Shown piece after piece: positions 47,853 to 55,966 of a DNA stretch of 64,000 nucleotides. The stretch is from the NCBI GenBank assembly GCA_963752695.1, contig CAVVZB010000003.1, positions 434,001 through 498,000 on the forward strand, written 5' to 3'. The translations under genes and the position numbers were made by a program. Under the pieces are notes generated by a model. That model saw only the letters and a list, made by a program, of their open reading frames with translations, was not told the origin of the DNA and made no database searches. This stretch comes from Bog-113 sp963752695 (GTDB lineage Bacteria; Acidobacteriota; Terriglobia; Bryobacterales; Bryobacteraceae). Position 1 is the stretch's first letter. Every line of letters begins with the position of its first letter.

Positions 47853-48998
47853 ATGAAGATGCGGCAGGCCAAGACAAGAAGCTTGGGAATGATGGCGGTG
47901 TTGTTCGGCGCCGTGGCTGGGCAGGCGCAAGTGGCGCCGGAGATGACTTCGACCACCGCGCCCCCCTTGGCTTCCGCTTTCGCCCACGCGGCTGCGGTCG
48001 TGCGAACCTCCGGTTTGCCGGGCGAACTAGTTTTGACCGATGCGGCCGGTCCCGAACTTAAGGCCGCCTTCGGCTTGGCGAACCAGTCTGGAAGGCTGCA
48101 GAATCGGGTCGGCCAGCGTTGGCTCTGGGCTTCGGTAACGAAGCAGTTAACGGCAACGCTTGTCATGCAGGAGGTTGCTGATGGGCGGATGGCGCTTGAC
48201 TCGCCGATCGTCAGTTACCTTCCCGGTTTCAGCGGCGATCACGCCATCACTGTCCGCGAGCTGCTTCAGCATCGCTCTGGCCTGCCCAATCCGTCAGATA
48301 CACCGGCTGTCGAGGGCGTCCCCGGTTTTTATCTGCAGAACGGGCCGGCGATTAGCGATGCGAGCCGCGCCAATGGCTTCTGCTCAGGAGCGCCGAAGCG
48401 GCCCCGTGGTGGCGAGTGGGAGTATAACAATTGCGACTATCTCGTGCTGGGTGCGGCGCTTGAAGCGGTGACCGGCCACAGCTATGGCCGCCTTGTCGAG
48501 GAACGTATCGCCCGGCCCCTGAAGATCCGTGGACTTCGCCTCGCCCCCGATGGCGCAACGCGGGGCGGCGCGGCTGCGACTGGCTATGACGGGAGCAAGC
48601 CGGTGCCAGCGATGAACGTCGCCACCGGAGGAGCAGCCGCGGCGCTGACCGGCAGCGCCAGCGACCTTGCTCGTTTCGACCGCGGCCTCATGGCCGGCAG
48701 TCTACTGTCCCCAGACGCTCAGAAGACCGCCTGGGCGGGCGATCCCAAGCTTGGCTATATGGCGCTGGGCGTTTGGTCTTTTCCGGCAAGTCTGAAGGGA
48801 TGCTCGAAGCCGGTCCAGCTCATCGAGCGGCGTGGTGACTTCGCCGGCACGCAGGTCAGGAACGTCATCGCTCCCGCGCTTGGCCGTGCAATCGTCCTGT
48901 TTACCAACAATGCAACGGCCGAGTTCGGTGAAGTCTGGCAGGGGAAAGGCTTGACCTATGACCTGTTGTCGGCTGCTTTCTGTTCCGCAAGCGCCTGA
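47853..48998 (+). CDS. Serine beta-lactamase-like hydrolase (class C fold)
   Basis: 381 residues with a signal peptide (about 1-25). The S-x-x-K motif is SVTK (about residue 95) and the Y-x-N motif is YNN in GGEWEYNNCDYLV. The third motif region is RRGDFAG, not the usual KTG, so true beta-lactam hydrolysis is unlikely; an esterase or D-aminopeptidase role is more probable. The gene reads like proteobacterial members and could be acquired, but I have no measurement of this. Confidence 0.85.
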   Translation: MKMRQAKTRSLGMMAVLFGAVAGQAQVAPEMTSTTAPPLASAFAHAAAVVRTSGLPGELVLTDAAGPELKAAFGLANQSGRLQNRVGQRWLWASVTKQLTATLVMQEVADGRMALDSPIVSYLPGFSGDHAITVRELLQHRSGLPNPSDTPAVEGVPGFYLQNGPAISDASRANGFCSGAPKRPRGGEWEYNNCDYLVLGAALEAVTGHSYGRLVEERIARPLKIRGLRLAPDGATRGGAAATGYDGSKPVPAMNVATGGAAAALTGSASDLARFDRGLMAGSLLSPDAQKTAWAGDPKLGYMALGVWSFPASLKGCSKPVQLIERRGDFAGTQVRNVIAPALGRAIVLFTNNATAEFGEVWQGKGLTYDLLSAAFCSASA

Positions 48999-49067
48999 AA
49001 CAAGCTATCGAAGCGATCACCCCGCCCCGGTTTGTGAGACCATTGCAGCGGCTGCACTCGTCTCTAA

Positions 49068-50570
49068 ATGAATCCACGGCCCAATCGGTCAACCTTCTGG
49101 CTTGGAGCCGCAATCGCTTGCGGTTGCCTGCTCGGCATCCTGCTTCTTGTCGAAACTCTCTTCACCTATCACTTCGTTTCCCACCGGCTGATCGATGAAG
49201 AAGCTGAGCGCGAAGCGAATCGAACAATCGGTACCCTGATCGAGTCGGCGCGTTCCTCGGGCATCACCGATTTCGATCGCTTCGGTCCGCTTCTGGAAAA
49301 GGAGTGGACGCGTGAGCCGCGCCGCATCGCCTGGCTCCGGCTCAGTTCGAACGGCGGAAAATTGCTTGCCGTGGCCGGAGATCCCGCCGGACAACCGCTT
49401 CCATCGTTCGACCAAGTGCAGCGCAAAGCCAATCGCCGGGAAGCCCTGGTTGCCCGTCAGGTCAGCGCCGCCGGCCCGGTTTTCATCGTTGCCTCGCGCA
49501 TGCGCCCGCCGCGGAGCCGCCCTCCCGGTGGAGGCGAGCGCACCGCAATTCCGCCGTTTACACCCGGCACGAGCGGACCGCCGCCCGGGGCAATTCTCGA
49601 GGTGGGCATTTATCTCGATCGTGTGTCGCTCGCCTTTGGCCCATTGGAGCACAACCTGATCATTGGCTCACTAGCCTCGCTTGCCCTGCTGGCTTCCATG
49701 GTCCTGATTGCGCTATTGCTTCGCCGCTATTCCCGCGCCACTGAGCTCGAACAACAATTGCAGCTTGCTGAAGTCGTCCAACGCGACCTTCTGCCGCGCC
49801 CTGGCCTCTACTCCGCGCTGCAATCTCCCTTCGCCGCGGTGTCCTTACCGGCCGCTACCGTGGGCGGCGATTTTCACGATGTCCTTCCCGGTCCTGGCGA
49901 GCGCCTCTCCATCGTGCTCGGCGACGTATCGGGGAAGGGTATTTCCGCCGCGCTGCTGATGGGCGTGATCCATGGCGCAATTCGTTCCACCGATTGGATG
50001 ACGTCCGTCTCCAGCCATGAAGCCGCGACCAGCGCCTTGAATCGGCTGCTCTGCGAGAAGACCGCGCACGAGCGCTTTGCAAGTCTCTTCTGGTGCTGCT
50101 TTGAGCCACGGGATAACACGCTTAGGTACATCAACGCCGGACACCTCCCGCCCTTGCTCGTTCGCGCAGCCCGTACCCCATCCAAAGTGGAAAAGCTGGA
50201 TGCCGGCGGCGGTCCGGTCTTAGGCTTGCTGCCTGCTGCACAATTTCAAGCCAGCACGGTGACTGTCCAACCCGGCGATCTGCTGGTCATCTACTCCGAT
50301 GGAATTGTCGAGGCCACGGACGAGAATGACGTAGAGTTCGGCGAAGATCGCGTCGCCCAGTGCGTCGCCGCGGCCGTCCGCGAGACTCCTGACCACATCG
50401 TGCAGACCCTTCTCGCCAAAATCCAGCGTTTCCTTGGTCCCCTGAAGCCGCATGACGATCAGACGGTCCTGGTGGTTCGACTGATCCCCCTCGAACAGGA
50501 AGTGCCGGGTCGGGCGAATTTCGACCAATGGGCTAAATCTGTAGGTCCCCTTCAATGCAGAAACCGTTAG
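49068..50570 (+). CDS. Membrane sensor with SpoIIE/RsbU PP2C phosphatase domain
   Basis: 500 residues. Two membrane segments (about 12-32 and 196-218) bracket a ~160-residue periplasmic region that contains a Pro/Gly/Arg-rich patch. The PP2C domain (about 235-480) has VVQRDLLPRP, VGGDFHDVLPG with metal Asp, VLGDVSGKGISAALLMG, YINAGHLPPLLVR, LLVIYSDGIVEATDE and HDDQTVLVV. It should dephosphorylate an anti-sigma antagonist in a partner-switch system. Its end overlaps kdgK by 16 bases. No anti-sigma or STAS gene is adjacent. Confidence 0.92.
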   Translation: MNPRPNRSTFWLGAAIACGCLLGILLLVETLFTYHFVSHRLIDEEAEREANRTIGTLIESARSSGITDFDRFGPLLEKEWTREPRRIAWLRLSSNGGKLLAVAGDPAGQPLPSFDQVQRKANRREALVARQVSAAGPVFIVASRMRPPRSRPPGGGERTAIPPFTPGTSGPPPGAILEVGIYLDRVSLAFGPLEHNLIIGSLASLALLASMVLIALLLRRYSRATELEQQLQLAEVVQRDLLPRPGLYSALQSPFAAVSLPAATVGGDFHDVLPGPGERLSIVLGDVSGKGISAALLMGVIHGAIRSTDWMTSVSSHEAATSALNRLLCEKTAHERFASLFWCCFEPRDNTLRYINAGHLPPLLVRAARTPSKVEKLDAGGGPVLGLLPAAQFQASTVTVQPGDLLVIYSDGIVEATDENDVEFGEDRVAQCVAAAVRETPDHIVQTLLAKIQRFLGPLKPHDDQTVLVVRLIPLEQEVPGRANFDQWAKSVGPLQCRNR

Positions 50571-51589
50571 TCACCTTCGGCGAGATCATGCTCCGTCTCT
50601 CGCCTCCTGGTTTTGAGCGCTTCCTCCAGACTCCTCAGTTCGTAGCCACCTTTGGCGGTGGGGAGGCCAATGTCGCCGTAACTGTGGCGGGGTTTGGCTG
50701 GCCAGCGTCTTACGTCACTGTATTGCCTCCCGCGAACCCGATTGCGGAGTCGGCCATCGCCGAATTACGCCGTTTTCAGGTCGATACTAGTCATATCGTG
50801 CGCGCGAAAGGCCGCATGGGCGTCTACTTTGTCGAGACCGGAGCCAACCAGCGTGCTTCCAAGGTGGTCTACGACCGCGACAATGCCGCGATTGCTCTTG
50901 CCAAACCGGGCGATATCGACTGGAACGCCGTGTTCGATGGCGCGGGCTGGTTTCATATCACAGGAATCACTCCGGCGTTGAGCGCGTCCTGTGCCGGTCT
51001 GGCGCTTGAATCGGTGCAGGCCGCCCGCGCGCACGGACTCACCGTTTCCTGCGATCTCAACTACCGCAAGAATCTCTGGAAGTACGGCAAGTCCGCCAGT
51101 GAAGTCATGCGTACCCTGATTCCGCATGTCGATGTTGTCATCGCCAATGAAGAAGATGTGCAGATGGCGCTCGGTATCCACGCCGACGTTGATGTGCACT
51201 CCGGCGAGCTGAACTCCGACGTGTATCGCGCGCTCACAGCCAAAGTGCTGGGCGAATTCCCCAACCTGCGCTGCATTGCCATCACTTTGCGCGAATCCAA
51301 GAGCGCCTCGCATAATGGCTGGTCCGCGTGCCTCGATGACCGGTCGCAATTCCTCCAAAGCCGCAAATACGAGATCACCCACATTGTGGACCGCGTGGGC
51401 GGGGGCGATTCTTTCGCTGGCGGACTCATCTACGGTCTGCTCGCGCTTCCTTCGCACCAGGAGGCTCTCGAGTTCGCCGTCGCCGCTTCGTGCCTCAAAC
51501 ACTCCATACCAGGCGACTTCAATCGCTTCACGCTCGACGAAGTAAACACTCTGGTGAAAGGCGATGCTTCCGGCCGTGTCCAAAGGTAA
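50555..51589 (+). CDS. kdgK: 2-dehydro-3-deoxygluconokinase (PfkB family)
   Basis: 344 residues. PfkB kinase features: GGEANVAVTVAGFGWPASYV near residue 35, CDLNYRKNLW, IANEEDVQMALG, and the anion-hole and base motif RVGGGDSFAGGLIYGLL (about 283-299). It phosphorylates KDG to KDPG in sugar-acid catabolism. Substrate assignment is by family resemblance. It overlaps the phosphatase gene upstream and the Cdd1-like gene downstream. Confidence 0.88.
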   Translation: MQKPLVTFGEIMLRLSPPGFERFLQTPQFVATFGGGEANVAVTVAGFGWPASYVTVLPPANPIAESAIAELRRFQVDTSHIVRAKGRMGVYFVETGANQRASKVVYDRDNAAIALAKPGDIDWNAVFDGAGWFHITGITPALSASCAGLALESVQAARAHGLTVSCDLNYRKNLWKYGKSASEVMRTLIPHVDVVIANEEDVQMALGIHADVDVHSGELNSDVYRALTAKVLGEFPNLRCIAITLRESKSASHNGWSACLDDRSQFLQSRKYEITHIVDRVGGGDSFAGGLIYGLLALPSHQEALEFAVAASCLKHSIPGDFNRFTLDEVNTLVKGDASGRVQR

Positions 51590-51872
51590 GCCGTCGCCAG
51601 CGCCCGCGCTCCGCAATTTGCGGGGCATCGGGCCCGCCATGCTGGAAGACTTCGAACTCTTGGGAATCCGCAACGTCGAAGCGCTCGCGCGCAGCGATGG
51701 CGCTGAACTATACCGCCGATTAAATGAGATCAGCGGTGTGCGCCACGACCCGTGCGTCCTCGATACCTTCCACTGCGCGATTGCTCAAGCCCGTAACCCG
51801 GCGTTGCCCGAGGAACAGAAAAACTGGTGGTATTGGTCGAGAATACGGAAAAACTCCGCCCGTTCAGATTGA
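51564..51872 (+). CDS. Helix-hairpin-helix protein, Cdd1-type
   Basis: 102 residues. Helix-hairpin-helix element LRNLRGIGPAMLEDFELLGI and a block ELYRRLNEISGVRHDPCVLDTF match the family called pathogenicity locus/Cdd1. Helix-hairpin-helix parts bind DNA without sequence preference; the role is unknown. The ATG at 51564 overlaps kdgK by 26 bases; GTG 51576 is possible. Confidence 0.8.
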   Translation: MLPAVSKGKPSPAPALRNLRGIGPAMLEDFELLGIRNVEALARSDGAELYRRLNEISGVRHDPCVLDTFHCAIAQARNPALPEEQKNWWYWSRIRKNSARSD

Positions 51873-51920
51873 ACCCGTTTGGCAATGCATCTGCTCTAGA
51901 TGGCCCCAGGAGGTGTCAAA

Positions 51921-52157
51921 ATGAACAGTGACATCATTGGCGGTAATTGGAAGCAATTCGTCGGTAAAGCGCGTGAAAAGTGGGGCAAGCTAACCGATAG
52001 CGATTGGGAAACGATGGCTGGCCAGAAAGACCAAATCGTCGGAAAAATTCAAGAGCGTTACGGCATCACCAAAGATGAAGCCCAGCGCCAATACGACGAT
52101 TTCAATCGCACCTCGGGCGACGCGGAAGCAAGCGCGGCCCACCGCTCCAATTTCTAA
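51921..52157 (+). CDS. CsbD-family stress protein
   Basis: 78 residues. The CsbD signature is present: DIIGGNWKQFVGKAREKWGKLTD (in pieces GGNWKQFVGKAREKWG), then KIQERYGITKDEAQRQYDDF. The family is induced under general stress. AGGAGGTG ends 6 bases before the ATG at 51921, an optimal site; the open frame starts 21 bases earlier without support. Confidence 0.93.
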   Translation: MNSDIIGGNWKQFVGKAREKWGKLTDSDWETMAGQKDQIVGKIQERYGITKDEAQRQYDDFNRTSGDAEASAAHRSNF

Positions 52158-52213
52158 CTGACCTTGCATGGGAGGGCTTAGACCTTTGGGCTCTCCCGCT
52201 GTAAACTACGTCA

Positions 52214-52738
52214 GTGCCGCTTCGCCCGCTCCTCTTAGAACACGACATTCACAACCGTATCGCTGAGCTCGGTCGGCAAATCGACTCTGATTATCCTGAA
52301 GGTGATCTCCTCTTACTCTGCATACTTAAAGGCGCGTCCATCTTTCACGCCGACCTCGCGCGCTCTATCCGGCGAAATGTCTTCCTTGACTACATGGGAA
52401 TATCGAGCTACGGGCGGGAGAAGGACTCATCCGGGCAAGTTCAAATCACAAAGGACTTAAACATTCCCGTCGAAGGCACGCATGTGCTGATCGTCGAAGA
52501 CATCGTGGACACCGGGATTACGCTCGACTATCTGTCCCGCCTGATCGAGCAACGCAAGCCGTTGTCCCTGGCCATCTGCACTTTACTCGATAAGCCGAGT
52601 CGACGTTTGCGTGCGGTGGACGTCAAATACGTCGGCTTCATTATTCCCGATGAGTTTGTGGTTGGCTTCGGGCTCGACTATGCCGAACGGTATCGTAACC
52701 TTCCGAACGTTTGCGTGCTCGAAGAAGGCGCGGTTTAG
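52214..52738 (+). CDS. hpt: Hypoxanthine phosphoribosyltransferase
   Basis: 174 residues. The PRPP-binding loop is VLIVEDIVDTGITLDYL (about 96-112), the base-side part has LLCILKGASIFHADLAR and DYMGISSYG. It salvages hypoxanthine and guanine to nucleotides. The GTG at 52214 is the start. It is 31 bases before the TatA/B gene. Confidence 0.95.
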   Translation: MPLRPLLLEHDIHNRIAELGRQIDSDYPEGDLLLLCILKGASIFHADLARSIRRNVFLDYMGISSYGREKDSSGQVQITKDLNIPVEGTHVLIVEDIVDTGITLDYLSRLIEQRKPLSLAICTLLDKPSRRLRAVDVKYVGFIIPDEFVVGFGLDYAERYRNLPNVCVLEEGAV

Positions 52739-52769
52739 CTTCGATTACAATTGATGGTGGAGGTTGGCA

Positions 52770-53294
52770 ATGGGTCCGCTCGGTTGGCCAGAAACCGTAT
52801 TTATCGTTGTCCTGGCGCTGCTCCTGTTCGGGCCAAAGAAGCTGCCGGAACTTGGCCGTACTCTAGGAAAAGCTATCACCGAGTTTCGCCGCGCGTCCGC
52901 TGAGTTGAAATCGACTTTTGATCGCGAAATGCGCAATCTGGAGCGCGAAGCCGAGGCTGTCAAGGAAAAGACCGACACGCACTTCCACGATTCTTACAAC
53001 TACGACTACTCGTCGTACGACACCGGAACTCCTTACACTCCCGAAACGCAACCCGTCGACTTGGATTTAAACGGCGCGGCTTCGAACGGCCACACTTCTA
53101 CCACCACCCAAGACGCATCCGCAGATCAGGGCGTCCCACTTTCGGCAGCCGAAAACCGGCCAGCCCTCACCGTAACTCCAGCCCCGGGGAATATCGCCAG
53201 CGGTTCGCTTCCCGCGTCCGCCCGGGATATTCCGCCGGATTCCGTTACGCATGTGGGCTCGCTCGACGCTGCCCCCGAGACCCCGAGAACCTAA
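52770..53294 (+). CDS. tatA: Twin-arginine translocase TatA/TatB-type subunit with long tail
   Basis: 174 residues. A single N-terminal helix, then GPKKLPELGRTLGKAI and an amphipathic helix through about 70 (LKSTFDREMRNLERE). This is TatA/B form. The remaining ~100 residues are a Ser/Pro/Thr/Asn-rich tail with a tyrosine-rich patch at 76-83 (YNYDYSSY). TatA is usually 70-90 residues, so the tail is a large extension. GGAGG lies 6 bases before ATG 52770; the TTG 6 bases upstream is worse. tatC follows after 3 bases. Confidence 0.9.
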   Translation: MGPLGWPETVFIVVLALLLFGPKKLPELGRTLGKAITEFRRASAELKSTFDREMRNLEREAEAVKEKTDTHFHDSYNYDYSSYDTGTPYTPETQPVDLDLNGAASNGHTSTTTQDASADQGVPLSAAENRPALTVTPAPGNIASGSLPASARDIPPDSVTHVGSLDAAPETPRT

Positions 53295-53297
53295 CGC

Positions 53298-54470
53298 ATG
53301 GCGTCACCCGATGAACCCCAGGGAGATCCGACTCCCCTAACCACCCTTGTGCCTGCGTCCGGAGAAGAAAACGCCGGAAGCGCCCCCGTAACCGACAACC
53401 CGTACTATTCGAGCGACTACAATTACGGTCCAGCGCAGCCCGGAAACACGTTGCCTGACGCCCCAGCCGCGCTCAGCGTGCCACCTCGGGAGCCTGCACG
53501 CCGGAATTCATCTTTGCCACCGTCCTCATCCGGCGGAAACGGCCGCTTCCTGCCTCCGCCGCCTGCCTCGGACGACGATAACGACGAAGAAGAAAGCGGC
53601 ATGTTGCGCATGAGCTTTCTCGACCATCTGGAGGAATTGCGCCGCCGAATCTTCTACGCGCTGGGCGGTTTCGCGGTGGCGTTCTTCATCTCGTTTACCT
53701 TCTGTAAGCAACTCTGGGCAATCATCAGCGAGCCTGCCGTGGGCGCGCTAACGTCGCTCGGGGTGAAGCCGCCGAACCTGAGCCAGATCACGCCAATGGA
53801 AGCTTTCAACGTGATCTGGGTGAAGGTCCCGGTCCTGGTCTCCATATTCCTGGCCTCGCCGTGGCTCTTGTACCAGGTTTGGGCCTTCATTGCGCCCGGC
53901 CTATATAAACGAGAGCGGCGCTGGGCCGTGCCGTTCGTGGTTTCCACCGCGGGATTGTTCATCACCGGCGGTTTGTTTGCCTATTTTGTGGCTTTTCGCT
54001 ATGGGCTAACGTTCTTGCTCGGGATCGGTCGGGACGTCCACGTTACGCCCTTGGTCTCCATCAACGAGTATTTCGACCTGTTTGTGAACGTCACCATGGG
54101 CATCGGGCTCGTTTTCGAGCTTCCCGTCCTAATCTTCTTCCTGACGCTCCTGCGGCTGGTCACTCCCCAATTCCTGCTTAAGCACAGCCGCTACGCGATT
54201 TTGATCATCGTGATCATCGCCGCTATTGTTACGCCCACTCCGGACGTTTTCAATCTGCTTCTGTTCGCCACCCCGATGATCATCCTATTCTTTGTCGGGC
54301 TCTTCGCCAGTTACATTCTTGTGCTCAGCCGCGAAGGAAAGCGTCTGCCGTGGATAGCGATTGCATTCGTAATACTGGGGATACTTCTCTTACTTGGCGG
54401 GCTTGGCTGGTTTATCGCGTTGAAACTGCATTATTCTTTCCTTCCTCGGTGGCCTTTTATTACGCGATAA
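53298..54470 (+). CDS. tatC: Twin-arginine translocase subunit TatC with N-terminal extension
   Basis: 390 residues. About 100 residues of disordered, Pro/Ser/Ala-rich sequence with a YYSSDYNY patch (36-43) and an acidic run (DDDNDEEE) precede the TatC core. The core has SFLDHLEELRRRIFYAL, MEAFNVIWVKVPVL, PWLLYQVWAFIAPGLYKRE, FELPVLIFF and IVTPTPDVFNLLLFATPM, six membrane helices, and a hydrophobic C-terminal extra segment. TatC binds the twin-arginine signal. The extension is unusual. Confidence 0.95.
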   Translation: MASPDEPQGDPTPLTTLVPASGEENAGSAPVTDNPYYSSDYNYGPAQPGNTLPDAPAALSVPPREPARRNSSLPPSSSGGNGRFLPPPPASDDDNDEEESGMLRMSFLDHLEELRRRIFYALGGFAVAFFISFTFCKQLWAIISEPAVGALTSLGVKPPNLSQITPMEAFNVIWVKVPVLVSIFLASPWLLYQVWAFIAPGLYKRERRWAVPFVVSTAGLFITGGLFAYFVAFRYGLTFLLGIGRDVHVTPLVSINEYFDLFVNVTMGIGLVFELPVLIFFLTLLRLVTPQFLLKHSRYAILIIVIIAAIVTPTPDVFNLLLFATPMIILFFVGLFASYILVLSREGKRLPWIAIAFVILGILLLLGGLGWFIALKLHYSFLPRWPFITR

Positions 54471-54525
54471 CACGCTAATAGAAATAAAGGCGATATTTCT
54501 TTCGCCCACGGTCACTGAGGATGTC

Positions 54526-54819
54526 ATGGATATAGCGAAGACAGTTGAAAACCTACGGGCTGAGCGGAACAAGCTCAACGGGATTATCGAGGTATTGGAG
54601 CGCCTGCAATCGGGTGAAGTTGCGGCGGCTCCTAAACGGCGCGGCAGGAAGTTTATGGATCGGGCAGGGCGCGAGGAAGTCTCCGAGCGTATGAAACGCT
54701 ATTGGGCCGGGCGGCGCGCCAGTCAAGGGAAAACGAAGGAACACGCCGACGGCGCCAGTGCGTCCGGAGAGCAGAAGCAGTTTGCAGGCTTACAGCGGGC
54801 GCAAGTATTCGCGGCATGA
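54526..54819 (+). CDS. Small basic coiled-coil protein, possible DNA-binding
   Basis: 97 residues. An N-terminal coiled coil (IAKTVENLRAERNKLNGIIEVLERL) is followed by a basic AT-hook-like patch PKRRGRKF and SERMKRYWAGRR. The tail is polar. GAGG lies 7 bases before the ATG. It may bind nucleic acids, as other short acidobacterial proteins with RRGRK motifs are thought to; no function is proven. Confidence 0.6.
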   Translation: MDIAKTVENLRAERNKLNGIIEVLERLQSGEVAAAPKRRGRKFMDRAGREEVSERMKRYWAGRRASQGKTKEHADGASASGEQKQFAGLQRAQVFAA

Positions 54820-54825
54820 CCAGGT

Positions 54826-54860
54826 AGCCGTTCAGGAAGCGATCCACTTCCTGAACGGCT
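54826..54860 (+). terminator. Strong hairpin, terminator-like but lacking a T run
   Basis: AGCCGTTCAGGAAG (54826-54839) pairs perfectly with CTTCCTGAACGGCT (54847-54860) around a 7-base loop. No T run follows, so intrinsic termination is uncertain. It is just before tRNA-Ala(CGC). Confidence 0.5.
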
Positions 54861-54900
54861 CTGTCAGGCAGCACATGCTATAGTCAGGGCTTCGGGTCTT

Positions 54901-54976
54901 GGGCGGCTAGCTCAGTTGGGAGAGCACCACGTTCGCATCGTGGGGGTCGTGGGTTCGAACCCCATGCCGTCCACCA
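54901..54976 (+). tRNA. tRNA-Ala (anticodon CGC)
   Basis: 76 bases with encoded CCA. GGGCGGC pairs with GCCGTCC and includes the G3-U70 alanine identity pair. The anticodon loop is TTCGCAT in a CCACG/CGTGG stem. No integrase lies next to it. Confidence 0.97.
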
Positions 54977-55067
54977 AGTTCCCGGAAATCCAAGGCTCAC
55001 CAAAAATTGAACTTCGCCGGCGTTCTTTCCGTTTTCTCTTCAGCAAGCGCATAACGGAGCCCCGGAA

Positions 55068-55505
55068 TTGCCCCGAAATTCTGCAACTTCTCCAACCAAC
55101 TACCCGCCATTACCCGAGTGGCGTCCGTCCCCGAGCGTAAAAGTAATCGCGACCCTCGCGTCGTTTCTGTTACTCCTCGGTGGCGTCTTAGCCCTCTGGA
55201 ATCCGGCAATGCTCGTGGGAAAAGAAGCGCAAATGAACGCTGCGGCTCGAATCTTCGCCGGTTACCTATTTTCTAGAAACCTAGCGCTCGCAGCTCTGCT
55301 TCTCGGCACCCTTGTCATGCGGGCGCAAAAGCCGCTTGGCTCTATCCTCAGCGTGGCGGCGCTCGTTCAATTCCTAGACGCTGCGGTCGATTGTTACGAA
55401 CAACGCTGGGCCGTTGTACCAGTCGTTCTTCTCCTGGGTGTCTTATTCCTATTCGGGGCAAGAACGGCCTTCGGCCGCAAACTCGCTTCTTCTCCCGCGG
55501 CTTAG
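55068..55505 (+). CDS. Hypothetical small membrane protein
   Basis: 145 residues with four hydrophobic segments (about 24-44, 60-82, 85-105 and 115-132). It lacks a motif I can name; the layout recalls DUF4267-type proteins but that is a guess. The start is TTG, with GGAG 8 bases upstream. Its stop shares bases with the convergent dut stop. Confidence 0.6.
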   Translation: MPRNSATSPTNYPPLPEWRPSPSVKVIATLASFLLLLGGVLALWNPAMLVGKEAQMNAAARIFAGYLFSRNLALAALLLGTLVMRAQKPLGSILSVAALVQFLDAAVDCYEQRWAVVPVVLLLGVLFLFGARTAFGRKLASSPAA

Positions 55506-55933
55506 CCTCCAGTCGATCCGAAGCCGCCGCTCCCGCGTTGCGTCTTTGACAAATCCGCTTCTACCCACTCCACGGCTTCGTAACGCGCCACCACCATCTG
55601 AGCGATCCGATCGCCCACTTCCACGCGGTAGTTTTCGCGTCCCAAGTTGAGCAGGATCACGCGGATCTCCCCCCGATATCCTGGGTCAATCGTTGCCGGA
55701 CTGTTGGGTATCGTGATCGCGAAGCGTAAAGCCAGCCCGCTTCGAGGCCGAATCTGCGCCTCCCACCCGGCCGGCAGTTCGATCGCAATTCCAGTGGGCA
55801 CGAGTCGGGGTTCCCCTGGTGGCAAAATCACCGCTTCCACCGCGTGCAAATCCATTCCCGCGTCCTCGCCCGGGCCATGTGCGAATGCGGGCACGCGCGC
55901 ATGCGGATGCAGCTTCTGGATATTCAGAGTCAT
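55502..55933 (-). CDS. dut: dUTP diphosphatase
   Basis: 143 residues. The five dUTPase motifs are present: AGMDLHAVEA, RPRSGLALRF, NSPATIDPGYRGEIRV, RIAQMVVARYE and the C-terminal RGSGGFGSTGG. It makes dUMP and keeps uracil out of DNA. Divergent from the ThyX-like gene (33 bases apart), which uses dUMP. Confidence 0.97.
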   Translation of the reverse strand: MTLNIQKLHPHARVPAFAHGPGEDAGMDLHAVEAVILPPGEPRLVPTGIAIELPAGWEAQIRPRSGLALRFAITIPNSPATIDPGYRGEIRVILLNLGRENYRVEVGDRIAQMVVARYEAVEWVEADLSKTQRGSGGFGSTGG

Positions 55934-55966
55934 AGGCGGAAGTTCGCTATCATAGCCAATTCCCTA

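Noticed and set aside
50765..51673. Reverse-strand open frame of 302 codons
   Set aside because: Antisense to kdgK, which has the full PfkB signature.
54977..55067. tRNA-Ala(CGC) as an integration site
   Set aside because: No integrase, no repeat of the tRNA end within the window, and ordinary genes on both sides.
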